A stretch of 64,000 bases of DNA from Tenodera sinensis (lineage: Eukaryota > Arthropoda > Insecta > Mantodea > Mantidae), in contig CM060967.1 of the NCBI GenBank assembly GCA_030765045.1, positions 22,543,284 to 22,607,283 of the forward strand, given 5' to 3'. Within the stretch, counting starts at the first letter, position 1. Each line of letters opens with the position of its first letter. The notes beneath the pieces are model-generated. The model did not search any database. It saw only the letters and a program-made list of their open reading frames with translations, and was not told where the DNA came from. The translations under genes were made by a program, and so were the position numbers. Positions 45,995 through 58,010 of the stretch are shown here, piece after piece.

Positions 45995-46200
45995 TAAACG
46001 TTAACGTTTCTATTAGTTGGGTTTATCCCTTTCGGGCTTGCATGCCGTGGTCTAGAAGGTATTGAATATACCAACGTTTCGCCAAGTACTGCGCTTGGCA
46101 TGTTCAGGTTAAGATGATCTTTTGTCAGAGTTTGAATGCGGAAGCAGTTAAGCAAACGACTGTTGGCGCTCTTAAATAATGGGGGAGGGGGGGGGGGGGA
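45995..46200 (-). mobile_element. Possible retroelement segment with a stem-GAAAC hairpin
   Basis: The minus strand contains CCTGAACATGCCAAG, a 7-base loop, then CTTGGCGAAACGTTGG, a perfect 6-bp stem. The layout equals that at 13970-14010. A G-run (46179-46199 region) marks the right edge. Confidence 0.35.
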
Positions 46201-46204
46201 CATT

Positions 46205-46422
46205 CTTGGTCTATCTCTTATGGTTTACCAGTTATGTAAAAGTCATCCAGACTAAACAGGACTACAGGGGCTATAGCCAGAAAATTCAAGATATAGTTTT
46301 CATTTGTCATAAAAATATCTTAAACATATGACATTTTAGTCAAAATCGTTAGCCATTTTGAGAGAAAATCAAAATTTTCGTTGTTAACCTATTTTTCGTT
46401 TTTGAGTTATGCTGTCCACACT

Positions 46423-46461
<39 letters not shown>

Positions 46462-46610
46462 GCGCGCGCGCGGTCCTTTTTCTAAAAATGTTGTTTTTTT
46501 ACTCGGGGCCCCCAAAGCATATATTCCCGGTGAAATCTCGACATCGAATTTTTGGGTGGAACGCAATACCTCTTCTATTTACTATATATACGTAGTAGAG
46601 AAAGTAAAAA
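46205..46610 (+). mobile_element. HLE-A 3' half with CA/CG array
   Basis: Collinear with the 3' half, except that about 150 bp is deleted between AAAATCAAAATTTTCG and TTAACCTATTTTTCG. The 3' hairpin is a longer variant, CTACTATATATACGTAGTAG-like (TTTACTATATATACGTAGTAGAG), followed by AAAGTAAAAA. Confidence 0.92.
46424..46472 (+). repeat. (CA)n(CG)n microsatellite inside HLE-A
   Basis: CA array passing into CGCGCGCG at the family's microsatellite position. Confidence 0.96.
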
Positions 46611-46722
46611 TGCTTTTCGGATATCAAATCTCAACTCAAAATTTGTGGTTGGAATACTTTCTCTAAAAGGCTAGAATTAAAAGTTCAAAATAATTAACTT
46701 AATTTTCAGAAGGAAGGCCATT
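46611..46722. other. Possible second HLE-A 3' end relic
   Basis: GATATCAAATCTCAACTCAAAATTTGTGGTTGGAATACTTTCTCT resembles the 3' end words of the family in direct orientation; too short to be sure. Confidence 0.35.
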
Positions 46723-46757
46723 AGAAGAAGAAGAAGAAGAAGAAGAAGAAGAAGAAG

Positions 46758-46788
<31 letters not shown>
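46723..46788 (+). repeat. (AGA)n microsatellite
   Basis: Pure AGA array of about 66 bp, purine-only. Confidence 0.97.
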
Positions 46789-46789
<1 letters not shown>

Positions 46790-47890
46790 GGAGGAGAATT
46801 AATTTAATTACATTGTTCCTGAAGCTCACGGCGAATTAACCTAAAATACGTTCGAGTGCTTCGCTTGCTCTCTTCTATTCTCGCAGATATTGATGCATAT
46901 CATTCACACATCCAATTTCTTCAAACTTCCGTACCCATGTCAAAATGCTATTGCAGGAAGCGATATCTCCACGTCAGAATGCGGCCAAGACCACGGTGTT
47001 TCAGTAAGTGAACTCGTATCGCAATGTAAACGTACTGTCAGAAAAAAGAATTGATAAAGATGTCTCTGTAGCGACAGAAAGATAAGCAATACTTTCTTTA
47101 GTAGGAATGATATAAATAAGCCAACAAATAGCAGAATATCATTTCACGCCACTATCGCTAGTTTTGGTTGGACGTTTTAGACCGACTTTTGCGGTAGATT
47201 AAGGCGCCTAAAATGTGTATTGTAATTATATATTTGCCTCGGCTATGCAAATACTCAGTCAGACGTAGACTGGTAAGGAGTTTAGTATTGACAAAATAAA
47301 TTTAAATAACAATGCTCGCAAATCATTATTGTATCAACAGAAAAAGCAGTAATCCTAGCATTAGGCTTATTTTGATGGCATAAATCGTGCGAAGGTACTC
47401 TAAGTGTCAGAAAATCAATAATGTAATTACCATTGCAACAAGACAGCAATGACGTAATCACTACCACAACATAATTTTCTCCAATATGTCTGTAAGAAAA
47501 CCTGAAATCGTCATTCTCGCATGGACAGCAATATTCAGATACAAGAATCACCTCATTAAATGTATTTTAATTATTTATTTATTTTAAAATCAAACCAACA
47601 ATCGGTTCGTTCAAAATGTCGAGTGGAGTACAATCAATATTTTCAATAGCTTTATCATTACCTTCCATATTTTTCTATAAGGTCTAAACAAATGAAATAG
47701 CATTGTTTAGTAACCAAATTACGTCATAGTTCTCTGATCTGTGATATATTGATTTTTCATTTAGCAAATTTCTTAATTATTTGCTTAACATTTACTCCTG
47801 TCACAGTCAGTCAGATTATACAGTAATTAGATAAAGAACTATTGTCTAAATTATTGCATTTTAAAACAAATTTTAGCAATAACCAATAGT
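46789..47890. other. Unassigned DNA
   Basis: No feature recognised; an 89-codon minus frame (47282-47551) shows nothing. Confidence 0.5.
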
Positions 47891-47892
47891 TG

Positions 47893-48175
47893 TAATAAAT
47901 GAAATTTCGAGTGCATCTGCCTGCGAAACGGGAGACCCGTGTTCGACCCCCGGTATCGGCGACGGCGTGCGGGGAGTCTTGCCTGGAGTGCGCTCGCTGA
48001 TGCCAAATGAGTTGCCATCCTGATTGATAGATAAGGTCACTAAAAAGTCAAGCGACGTACCGACACCCGCCACTTCCATCCTACACACCTCAGTGGCTTG
48101 ATTGCGGCTGGAGGACACAGTGGCCAGCAATAAGGATACCCTACGTATAGCGGGTGTAAAGCAAACCTGCGAAAA
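47893..48175 (+). mobile_element. tRNA-headed SINE related to SINE-1
   Basis: The head GAGTGCATCTGCCTGCGAAA and B-box CCCGTGTTCGACCCCCGG lead into GGCGTGCGGGGAGTCTTGCC, then GGAGGACACAGTGGCC, which resembles the GGGGGACACAGCGGCC block of the 56458 copy. The middle is diverged. The end GTATAGCGGGTGTAAAGC has no poly(A). Confidence 0.6.
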
Positions 48176-49400
48176 ATGTTGCACCTCAAACTTTGATGCT
48201 CATTTCATTCAAGAATCTGATGCTATAACCACTGTATTTTTTATTTACTAACACGAGCTATAACTTGAAATGTAGAACTAAATAAGAATCCTATATTTTT
48301 TGTAGTTTGCACAAAAATTATTGCATTGTATGTCAAAATACGTGATACAATTTTAAAGCATTTTAATTTTTGTGTTCATATTATATTCTACTGTAATATT
48401 GTGGAATCGAATCCCGGTTAAATGTATATTCTGCATTAACATAACCTACACCATAGGTAAATAAAATAGGACAAGTGTCTAAAACGCCTTATTTCTCACA
48501 CCAACTTTATGGTATAGATCAATTTCATTTATGAGAGTACAGAGGGAGTTAGTTGCAAATGTGTTGTATAGTTTATTAAAATGTAATAAGCATCTGATAA
48601 ATTTAGAATTAGCATTTATAATTGTCACATAATCAACTGATTTTTTATAATATATTTTATTTTATTTTTTAGTTAATCAATTTGTGATATTAAATATGAT
48701 TTATTTATCAAGGATATAGTTAATAACACAATTTATAGACTCAATTGCTTGAATAAATTTTAGCATAGTGATTTAATAATTTCTTGCTGCTAGTAATATT
48801 TTTAAATCAATTATTAAATAAAAATTTGTAATAAATGTACTAATCTAAATAATGCTACAGTGCTCTAATTTCTGTTAATACAAAACACGGTACGAATTGG
48901 GAGTTTCTTGAGCTGACAAATGAATTGACGGAGAGCTTAGCAGCAAGTTTCAATTGAATGCCACATAATTCCAGTGTTGCAGAGCATGAACATTTTTACG
49001 TGTGCATTAACAGAGGCCCTGCGGCTGTAGCCAGCTCAATATCGCGGACATCAAACGCATGGTTTTCAGATAGACTCTAAAACTCGTTTCTTTCTGTTTT
49101 TTGGCAAATACACGCTGTTGCTATGGACACTGCAATATGCTGTACTTCATTGTGAGCGCTTCCGAGCTGTTTAAAAATGGGGAGAACGCTTTTTTTTGTG
49201 GTATGGAAACTAGATATTATGTCCGCTTATTTCCAGCTAGCTGCACCAGAGGCGCATAACATAGTTTATATAATATGTTTCATACTTCAAGAAAGGTCAA
49301 AACACCATATTATACTTTAAACGCTAAACCAAAGGATTCGCGCTTTATTACGCCAGAAAGAAAACAAGTTTCGTGATACACTCAACACAGTCAACTATAA
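48176..49400. other. Unassigned, extremely AT-rich DNA
   Basis: 48290-48860 is dominated by A and T, with no frames of note. No repeat family recognised. Confidence 0.5.
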
Positions 49401-49405
49401 AAATC

Positions 49406-49763
49406 CGCTGTGATGCACTCACATGACTTTCCCTACTCTTATACACACATTATTCGTATGTAATAGTATAAAGTTTGTAGAAAATATATAATTAGAACGG
49501 TTGATGTAAAGGTTAGACAATTTTGAGCTTTGAATTGATTGCAATTCATTTAGGGAAAATCCTAATGGTGGTAACTTACCTATAAAACCTTATTTCGGTA
49601 TCTTCATCGTGTTAACGAGATAAATATTCCAAGGAATCATTTCATTGATAACTTTCTTGTAGGTGCAAGTAGAATATGCGATAGTCAAATCTTTGAAAGC
49701 TTTGAAATTCCATTCTCTTTGCACGCCCAAGAGATAAAGGAGTGAATAGCGAAATTCCATGTG
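49406..49763 (+). mobile_element. HLE-A 5' part, diverged
   Basis: The 5' end GCTGTGATGCACTCACATGA and ACTTTCCCTACTC are clear, then a foreign stretch of about 90 bp, then TTCTTGTAGGTGCAAGTAG and TCCATTCTCTTTGCACG, ending AAATTCCATG. Confidence 0.8.
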
Positions 49764-49798
49764 ACCGCCTCTGTAGCGCAGTTGGTAGCGCGCTTGCG
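49764..49798 (+). mobile_element. SINE-1 head only
   Basis: GACCGCCTCTGTAGCGCAGT and TGGTAGCGCGCTTGC equal the first 35 bases of the 56458 SINE (GACGGCCTCCGTAACAAAGT...). It stops before the B-box, at the junction with an inverted HLE-A piece. Confidence 0.7.
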
Positions 49799-50046
49799 TA
49801 TGACAAATGAAATGTATATTTTGAATTGTCTGGCTATAGCCTATGTAGTCCTGTTTAGTCTGGATGAGTTTTGAATAATTCGTAAACCGTAAGAGATAGA
49901 CAAAATGTTACTCTACAAGAAATGCAATTACAAGATCTTGCAATTTGTCTCAATAATTTTTTTTGTAGAGTGAACCATTTCGGAGATATTCCTTGTTTTG
50001 TGTGTCAGTTTCGGAAAACTTAGAACTTTCGTGCAATGGAACATCA
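49799..50046 (-). mobile_element. HLE-A internal piece
   Basis: From ATGACAAATGAAATGTATAT through AAACCGTAAGAGATAGAC and GAACCATTTCGGAGATATTC to TGGAACATCA, where a complete copy in the same orientation begins at the position of the family's internal T-run. Confidence 0.88.
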
Positions 50047-50918
50047 TTTTTACTTTCTCAACTGGTAAGTAGGGGAAGTATTGTATTCCACCCAAAAATT
50101 CGATGTTGAGATTTCACCGGAAATATATGTTTCGAGACCCCCTCAATCCAAAAGAAGCATTTTTAGAAAAAGGTCCGTGTGTGTGTGTCTGTCAGTCTGT
50201 GTGTCAGTCTGTGGACAGTATAGCTCAAAAACGAAAAGTGGGTTAAAAAACAAAGTTGGTATTTAGGTTTAATGTCTTTCAAGGATGTGACACGAAGATT
50301 TTGAAGAAAATAACCCTACCCTAAACTACCCTTTACATGGAACATTTTTCGAAAATTTTTATTTTCTTGAAAATGGCTCTAACGATTTTGATTAAAATGT
50401 CATATGTTTGAGATATTTTTATGGCAAATGAAATGTATATCTTGAATTTTCTGGCTATAGCCCCTGTAGTCGTATTTACTCTGGACGACTTTTGCATAAC
50501 TGATAAACCGTTAGAGATAGACCAAATCATACTATACAAAAAATGTAGATCTTGCTAAAATACACAACTTATGTCTCAATGAATTTTCTTGTAGGGTTAA
50601 CCATTTCGGAGATTTCCTTGTTATGTGTGTGAGTTTCGGAGAACTTAAAAATTTCATGAAATGGACCATCGTTGTTCATTTTTTTATATGTTAAGCGTGC
50701 AAGGAGAACAGGATCTTAAAGCTTTAAAAGATTTGAGTATCGCTCAAAGCCTACTGTATTCCCATATTCCTCTTACACCTACAAGGAAATAAACAATAAG
50801 ATAATTTGTAAAAATGTTTATCTCAACTAACTCAAAGAAGACATAGGAATAAGAGTTTGTAAGAATGTTTAGTACAAGAGTAGAGAAAGTCATGTGAGTG
50901 CAACACATCAGATTTTTT
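50047..50918 (-). mobile_element. HLE-A, complete copy (872 bp)
   Basis: Both ends intact (TTTTACTTTCTCAACTGG to GTCATGTGAGTGCAACACAT...CAGATTTTTT). One of the least diverged copies together with 16510 and 40722, so probably among the youngest. Confidence 0.95.
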
Positions 50919-51975
50919 CTCTTGTAGTATTATTTCTTACTTTTTCCAGTCTTGAACTTCTCGCTGACCTTAGAAAATCCATGTTCATCGACATAAGTTT
51001 TGGTGCCAAGTTTTTGACAAACCTTCATGTTTCAGCTACATATATGATAGTAGTTTTCACTGTTGTATTATATATTTATGAACAATGTTCAAAATAGAAA
51101 TTGCTGTAGTGTTTAATTATGTAGAAATTGTGGGAAATTTCAGGACGCTTGGAAGCATAATAGAGGATAGAAGCGTCACAATAATACTCTCGTCTTTTGA
51201 TGTGCTCCATGCATTGAATAGTAGGTGTTCGTGTATAATGGCATTTAGTGGAAAGCAGGACATGATAACAGTGTGTAGGGTTTTCCGTGTGTCAGAAGTC
51301 TGTGTTCGCTAAATTAGCAGGGCACAGTGAATGGGATAACCTATGTACTTACACCAACAGATCAATAATAATTTCCCTCACATTTGTTGTTGCAGCTGTG
51401 TATACCTACAGATTATCCGCATGAGTAGCATTTAACGCAATTGTACAAAATTCTGTGCTCTCTGTTTCTTCCTCGAAACGTGCCTCTGCATGTTTATCCT
51501 CGAGCAAGAGATGTAAGCTTCGTTAGCACTAAGGTTCACTCTTCAGATACTCGCTCTAACACTCTGCTATTCAAGTGTAGGGTCGTAAATGTCGACAATT
51601 TAGTGAAATTCCATTTCTGCTCTGTTGTTTAGGACGGCAGCTAAGGAAAGCATGTACTTGAAAATAGTAAAAAATCACAATCTTTACCTAAAGAATCTCT
51701 TAAACAAATTGGGCATTTATTAGCATTTTAAAGGGAGTTTAAGTAGACTGTGGTGTCCTTCAAGTTCGGATATGCCGTGTGTCTGCAGAACATCACATAA
51801 TTTCAAGAGGTTTTCCTCAAATATAAGAACTTTCAAAAGTCAGTTCACATTTTAAACCGGTTTAGCTATGATGATACTAGTTGAAATACCCGGCGTTGCC
51901 CGTGTCGATTTACCCCAACAACTTGCATATAGACTTAGGTTGCACTTGGCCAGTAGCCTTGTATTTCTTTGGAGA
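50919..51975. other. Unassigned DNA
   Basis: Frames of 61-75 codons with no domain. A hairpin-forming ACCCGGCGTTGCCCGTG at about 51888-51904 resembles a word seen in many arthropod repeats. Confidence 0.45.
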
Positions 51976-51979
51976 AAAG

Positions 51980-52145
51980 AGTAGAGAAAACAAGGTGACT
52001 GTAATATGTTGCATTTCTGTTTCATACAACAAGTTGCATGAATTGTTTGTAGGAGTATAGCAGGATATGTCAATAGGATCTGTAAAAAAAAAAAGTGGTA
52101 GAGCAAACCGTGTGAATGTGATAAGTAGCGCTGTAAAATGGATAG
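51980..52145 (+). repeat. Repeat I, second locus
   Basis: Two units: GAGTAGAGAAAACAAGGTGA, TGTTGCATTTCTGTTTC, GAATTGTTTGTAGGAG, then an A-run and GGTAGAGCAAACCGTGTGAATG. Homologous to 27525-27805 but without the TG array. Confidence 0.55.
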
Positions 52146-53730
52146 CATAAAATCCCTCCCTATGGGGAACAAAACACGGGCACTAACCTAGCCATCGACG
52201 GTCCCTTAAGCTCTACACATCACTCACTCATGGAAAAAATACATATAGGTACGTGCTGAATTTTACGGTGATCAATGAAGCGGATAAACGCAAACATTCA
52301 TTTATATATATTTGAGAAGGAATAAAAACAAAGGAACACATGCTGGGCAAACAATGAGCTTTGTTCTTCTTTTGCTTTTTTGTTTCTTCAGTTGACTGTT
52401 GCCATAGGTATAGGTTTGTTGAATAAAACATTAGTAATTTAATTCACACTGCTATAAACATTTATTACTTACAAAACATGCTCTAGCTTTAAATGATAGA
52501 CTGTTTTTATAAAAGCAAGAAGAATTACTCTCAAGGTTCGAAAAAACTTAGAACGGTCAACAGTTTAAGAGCAAGTCCATGCTCCATTCGTAATTACGGA
52601 GACCTAGTCAGGAAGTTTTGAGGAAACTGTTTCTTTTGGTGGTAAGAAGAAATCTGAAAGGCCATAGATAACCAATGATGTCGTTATTCCTGAGGTGCTC
52701 CATGTACACAATAAAGTAAGTAGAAATGGAAATCTTATTATGGAATTTAGTAGTGTTACACAAGTGTCTAGGTAAGTTTAGATCAGTAATGCTACAGTTT
52801 GGATAATTCTAAGAAAACGTCCACGTAAAGTGAACCAACGTTTCCATTCAAAGAACGTGGCAGGCTTTATTTGTGCTAGTAGAGATTATTTGAATAATGA
52901 TTGGTTCGATAATGTTTTTGAATGAAACACACTCCTCATTTAATGGTTGAATGAAAACATACAATTGCAGAGTTTGATCAGAAAGTCTTCATCATTTAAA
53001 ATTCACTATATAGTGTAGCTTCAATTCATAATTTATTATTGGTCCTTATGTCTTCGAAGTAGACAATTGGGTAAGGCAGAGTGTTACTGTAAATGTTGTG
53101 CATGGAGTGAGCGAGAGAGCAAGCGCGTGAGAGGAGTGAGTGAATGAATGAGTGGAGTTTAAGGGCCTGTCGACAATTAGGTCATTTGGCTCGGTGTACA
53201 CAGTCACAGAAGGAATGATGTGCGTTGTCCAAGAGATTGGAGGACATCTTCCTAATGCTCTATAAAACCCCATTGTTTGCCAAGTTCGTGACATCCTTTC
53301 CTTTTTCCTATCACAAATAATATAAAATTTATAAAGGTTCACATTTCAAGTGAATTTTTAAAGATCCTACATGTAAATTTGGGTTTAAATATAATTTTGC
53401 TCAGAAATTACTCATCATAGAAGCAGGATTTTGTGTCAAAATGACAATTCTCCAGTCCAGTTATTTCTTCTTACTTTATTTTCGTGTAACTGAATGCGCA
53501 AAATCACAGTTTTCTTTCAATGACGTGTTAACACGTCCTACAGTCTTTCGTGATATTACAACGCACAACTGCTATCTTCTTGTAACATTGACTCACTCGT
53601 TTCTGTCTTTCTACTTTCCCTGTCTCTCAAACAGCTGAATTTGACGATATAATCACTCAACACTCATTAACTGTTATTTATTGATACCAATAAACCTACT
53701 GTTGGTGTTTTTAAACACAAAAGCCGTGTG
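52146..53730. other. Unassigned DNA
   Basis: Frames up to 106 codons (51852-52172 minus, 53046-53342 minus) without recognisable features. Confidence 0.45.
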
Positions 53731-53734
53731 TAGG

Positions 53735-53960
53735 TAATGAGGTTAGTGGTTAGAGCACCCTCCTGGTAAGCTGAAGGTCCGTGGTTCAAATGGCAGTTGT
53801 GGCATTGAAATTTTCAGTTCCAATTCTACCTCTCGCTCATTAACTGCTTTGCCATCTTCCTTTTGACGCGACACACGCAGCTGAAACCAATAACTCATGT
53901 CTGTAACTAACTGGTGACCAACTTCTCTTGTCGCCTTGCCTCCTTATAGAGTGAGGATGA
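53735..53960 (+). mobile_element. tRNA-headed SINE, unassigned family
   Basis: The head GAGGTTAGTGGTTAGAGCACCC and B-box GGTCCGTGGTTCAAATGG lead into TTCCAATTCTACCTCTCGC and a body to about GAGGATGACGTAATATGG. The TTCTACC word resembles the 14650 element. Confidence 0.6.
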
Positions 53961-54009
53961 CGTAATATGGACCATTCTCGAACTTCCACAAATATCCAGC
54001 CGCCGGACA

Positions 54010-54185
54010 CTTATGGAATAATTTCAAAGACCCCTTTTTGTTCTGTCGCTCTGATTGTAGTCAAGTGTTTCACAGTCACACGAGGCAGCCTGATCTTGAG
54101 CGTCTTTGACGCACGAACTGTATAGTGGTGTGAAGTAGCTCAGCTCCAACCGTTCTTTGTTGTGTACCGCGGATAAGTCACACTA
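54010..54185 (-). mobile_element. RetroE 5'-terminal fragment
   Basis: On the minus strand: GTGACTTATCCGCGGTACAC, ACAAAGAACGGTTGGAGC, GACGCTCAAGATCAGGC and TGCCTCGTGTGACTGTG, then CAATCAGAGCGACAGAAC. Matches the first ~175 bp of the 22305 segment closely, then ends. Confidence 0.85.
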
Positions 54186-54965
54186 TTTTGTACACTTTTG
54201 TACACTTCAATACTCATAAAGCATTTATGGAAGCGAAAATCCGTTGTAAAACTTAAAAGTGGTGTGTTTTTTCAAGTTATAAAAATTACACCGGCACGGG
54301 GGTGGAAAGTTGACGTACCAGCAGGCACCAAGGGGTTGAAATCTGTAATTGTTTGGGACCTTGCCCTCTGCTGTCATTTCTCTTCAATCTGACCACCCTT
54401 AGTATCCTCTCACCTCACCCCTCCCTCCCGGGAGTGCCTCTTCATGTGCACAAGCACAAAAGATGCCATTGGTCAATGTTACAGGCCCCTCCTTACCTCA
54501 CACAAAGGTAAACTTTTATATGAATAATTTAGCAAGCACGTGTGAAGATAAATGACGGTTGGTAGAAAAAAAGTACAAGTTACGTGCTCTAGTTACTAAA
54601 AATAATAAAGATTGTTCTATTCGAAAAATGTGATTTAGATTCGTTCCCTTGAATCGTAGCTCCCAAGGGTATCATATCCTCTAGCTAAATAATTGCGCCA
54701 ATCACGGGACCGGTACTGCAGATAAATTACAGTGCGTTACAGTTGTAACACATATGAATGACGGCCATTGTCGAGGACCACTCTAATTCGTCGTCACGGT
54801 CGCACGCGAGTGAAAGATTGTCCAATGATGACGGGTTTGTGATCACTGAACCATGATGAACGGACGGGATGGCGAAATTTACGAGCGTTATCAATGGGCG
54901 AGGTCACGCTTCATCTGCTCGGCTTATGAATCTACATTAAGAACCAGGTAACGCTGCTGAAAATG
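54186..54965. other. Unassigned DNA
   Basis: A 64-codon frame at 54198-54392; nothing recognisable. Confidence 0.5.
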
Positions 54966-54967
54966 AC

Positions 54968-55215
54968 AAACTTTGTGTGATACATTCACATGACATTATG
55001 TAACCATTCTTCTAAAATATTCTTACAAAACTAAATTGACGTTTCTACTCGTATAGTGTTTAAACATTGGGGAATTTTAGCATACCACCCACTATTCTCT
55101 GTTGAGATTTTTACCGGAAATACATATAAATTTTGAGGCCCCCGAACACTCTTAAACCAAATAACTCAAAATAAACATGCAATTCAGCGCCTTCCAAGGA
55201 TGCAATACGAAGATT
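54968..55215. mobile_element. Two small HLE-A relics
   Basis: TGTGTGATACATTCACATGACA and ACCATTCTTC at 54968-55035 match the 5' end in forward orientation. 55060-55215 (TTTAGCATACCACCC, GAGATTTTTACCGGAAATAC, AACTCAAAATAAAC, CCTTCCAAGGATGCAATACGAAG) matches the 3' end in reverse orientation. Confidence 0.65.
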
Positions 55216-55237
55216 AAAAAAAAATTTTAAATTTTTT

Positions 55238-56274
<1,037 letters not shown>

Positions 56275-56279
56275 GGGTC

Positions 56280-56444
56280 CTGCATCTGAAATTGGCCCTT
56301 TAGTTGGAATTTTTCATAAGTTTGATTTTAATGATTTTGTTACCATATTTTAAGGTATTTTCATTGCAGACTAATGTATATCCTGAAAATTTGTTGGGCC
56401 TAGCTTGTAAATTCCTCTTCATTCTGAATGAGTTATATATAATT
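56280..56444 (-). mobile_element. HLE-A relic holding the SINE-1 insert
   Basis: CTGAAAATTTGTTGGGCCTAGCT and CTTCATTCTGAATGAGTTA..TAATTGGTAAACCGTAAG match the centre of the family; the same copy resumes at 56793 with GGTAAACCGTAAGAGAGTGAC. Confidence 0.6.
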
Positions 56445-56457
56445 GGTAAACCGTAAG
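56445..56457. repeat. Target-site duplication, left (GGTAAACCGTAAG)
   Basis: Perfect 13-base match with 56793-56805. Confidence 0.92.
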
Positions 56458-56792
56458 GACGGCCTCCGTAACAAAGTGGTAGCGTGCTTGCTTCTGGCGC
56501 GGAGGACAGGATTCGAACTCCGCTACTGGTGTGCGGAGTTTTTCCCCGCTGGTAGGTCTGGCATGGGGTACACTCAGCCTCGTTAGCTCCAGGAGAGGCC
56601 ATACGAGGAGCTACTTGAAGTAGCGACCCCAGGTTGCGAAGGCCGCACAACTGTCTGGGAACTCTCGGGGTGTTCACCACGTCCTGTCCTTCAGTACTGC
56701 ACCCCACTCATGACGCCTGTAGTGCGCAGAGGTGGGGGACACAGCGGCCGGGCGGTAAGCCTTTGGCCGTAAGGGCTGTTGCACTAAGAGGG
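56458..56792 (+). mobile_element. SINE-1, intact 335-bp insert
   Basis: The reference copy of its family. The head GACGGCCTCCGTAACAAAGT and TGGTAGCGTGC (A-box) and B-box AGGATTCGAACTCCG come first. The body follows: GGTACACTCAGCCTCG, TGTTCACCACGTCCTGTCC, CCCCACTCATGACGCCTGTA and CACAGCGGCCGGGCGG, ending GCACTAAGAGG. A perfect 13-bp duplication of HLE-A sequence brackets it, so ends are exact and there is no poly(A) tail. Confidence 0.93.
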
Positions 56793-56805
56793 GGTAAACC
56801 GTAAG
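56793..56805. repeat. Target-site duplication, right (GGTAAACCGTAAG)
   Basis: Partner of 56445-56457. Confidence 0.92.
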
Positions 56806-56829
56806 AGAGTGACAAAATCTTAATATACT

Positions 56830-57490
56830 GCGGCGCAAAACAACGGACGTGAGGGGCAACGTCAAACATAAACATGAGAGGAAGTAAATGAAATTAATTC
56901 TTCACTGGAGTTTAAGGGTGGTACCGTGCAACGTCAGATAAGGCAGCTAGTATCCAATATATTCATATTTCCCAGTGCCTTCTTCTCCATATGTTTCACT
57001 TGGAATGCTGTCACCTTTCTCATCATTAGTGCATCCTGGAAGCCAAGATACTCTGGGGAATTAGCGTTTCCACTGACTTGATAATGGCGTGCTCCATAGC
57101 ACTGGACTATTAACACGCCAAGATGGATGCCCACACGTGGGCTGCAAGTGCCGTTATAAATCAGATCTTTAACTGTTGGTGATATTAATAGCTTTATGTC
57201 TTAACTAATTACAGCTGGCTTATTCAGGAAACCCCTTTAGACATGTTAGTCTTATACTAATACTTTATTAGCTATAGCAGTTGAACATCTTAAAAATAAA
57301 CACGCATTAAATAATTAACAGCGAGGGAGTGTGATATCACTTTTCTGTGATATCAAGAATAGCTTAAGGTTACTCGATAACAAGATCAAAAAAGCACGCT
57401 TGCTAAACCAGGTAATGTAGCATTCATAATTTGCACCTAACAATGTTTCGGAAAATATAAGATATTTCTAGAACATAGATAATCATTTTA
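56830..57490. other. Unassigned DNA
   Basis: Contains GTGATATCAC followed six bases later by GTGATATCA (about 57331-57355), a small palindrome repeat. No other feature. Confidence 0.45.
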
Positions 57491-57494
57491 ATTG

Positions 57495-57630
57495 CTTACT
57501 CCCGAGAAAACAAATGTAGGGTAACATTCAACCCTATGCACTCCGGACTCATTTGAGAATCATTCCACACATTTTCATTCATTCATCCCCAATATGACTA
57601 CTAATTCAAGGACATTAAACCTAAAAAAAG
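57495..57630 (+). mobile_element. SINE-2 body, headless
   Basis: TGTAGGGTAACATTCAACCC, CTCCGGACTCATTTGAGAATC and TCATTCATTCATCCCCAATATGAC match the 3' half of the 5378 insert, ending in an A-rich AAACCTAAAAAAAG. Confidence 0.7.
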
Positions 57631-58002
57631 AAAACGTTATAGTAGCGATTCTCCATTAGCTGCTGGGATAATATAACTCAATGTTAATGTTTTATTACTT
57701 TTAAGAGAGAAGTTATGTCTTCAAAAGAATTTCAGTTTATGTGGAACGCCCTGTATAATAAATTATGTGAAGTTTAATTGGTAAAGAAAAAACACGTGTA
57801 AAGTTGAAGCATAACATAATTATCTTAATTTGTTTTTCTTCACTTATACAGGTTCTTAGGGCTGTAGATGCAGATCCACTTCAGTCTGTTAGTTACTTTT
57901 TTCCTCCCTGTCAAACACTTTTGCCACAAACCAATCTCATGGTTTACTACCTAATGTTTCTTTTGCATGGTTGTAACTGCGCTACAAAATGAACAACGCT
58001 TG

Positions 58003-58010
58003 TCGTATAG
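58003..58010. repeat. 8-bp target-site duplication, left (TCGTATAG)
   Basis: Identical to 58865-58872. Confidence 0.9.

Noticed and set aside
57804..57992. Signal-peptide-like frame (MKHNIIILICFSSLIQVLRA)
   Set aside because: The frame lies across the left boundary of repeat F and ends inside it; the homologous repeat at 19464 does not preserve it.
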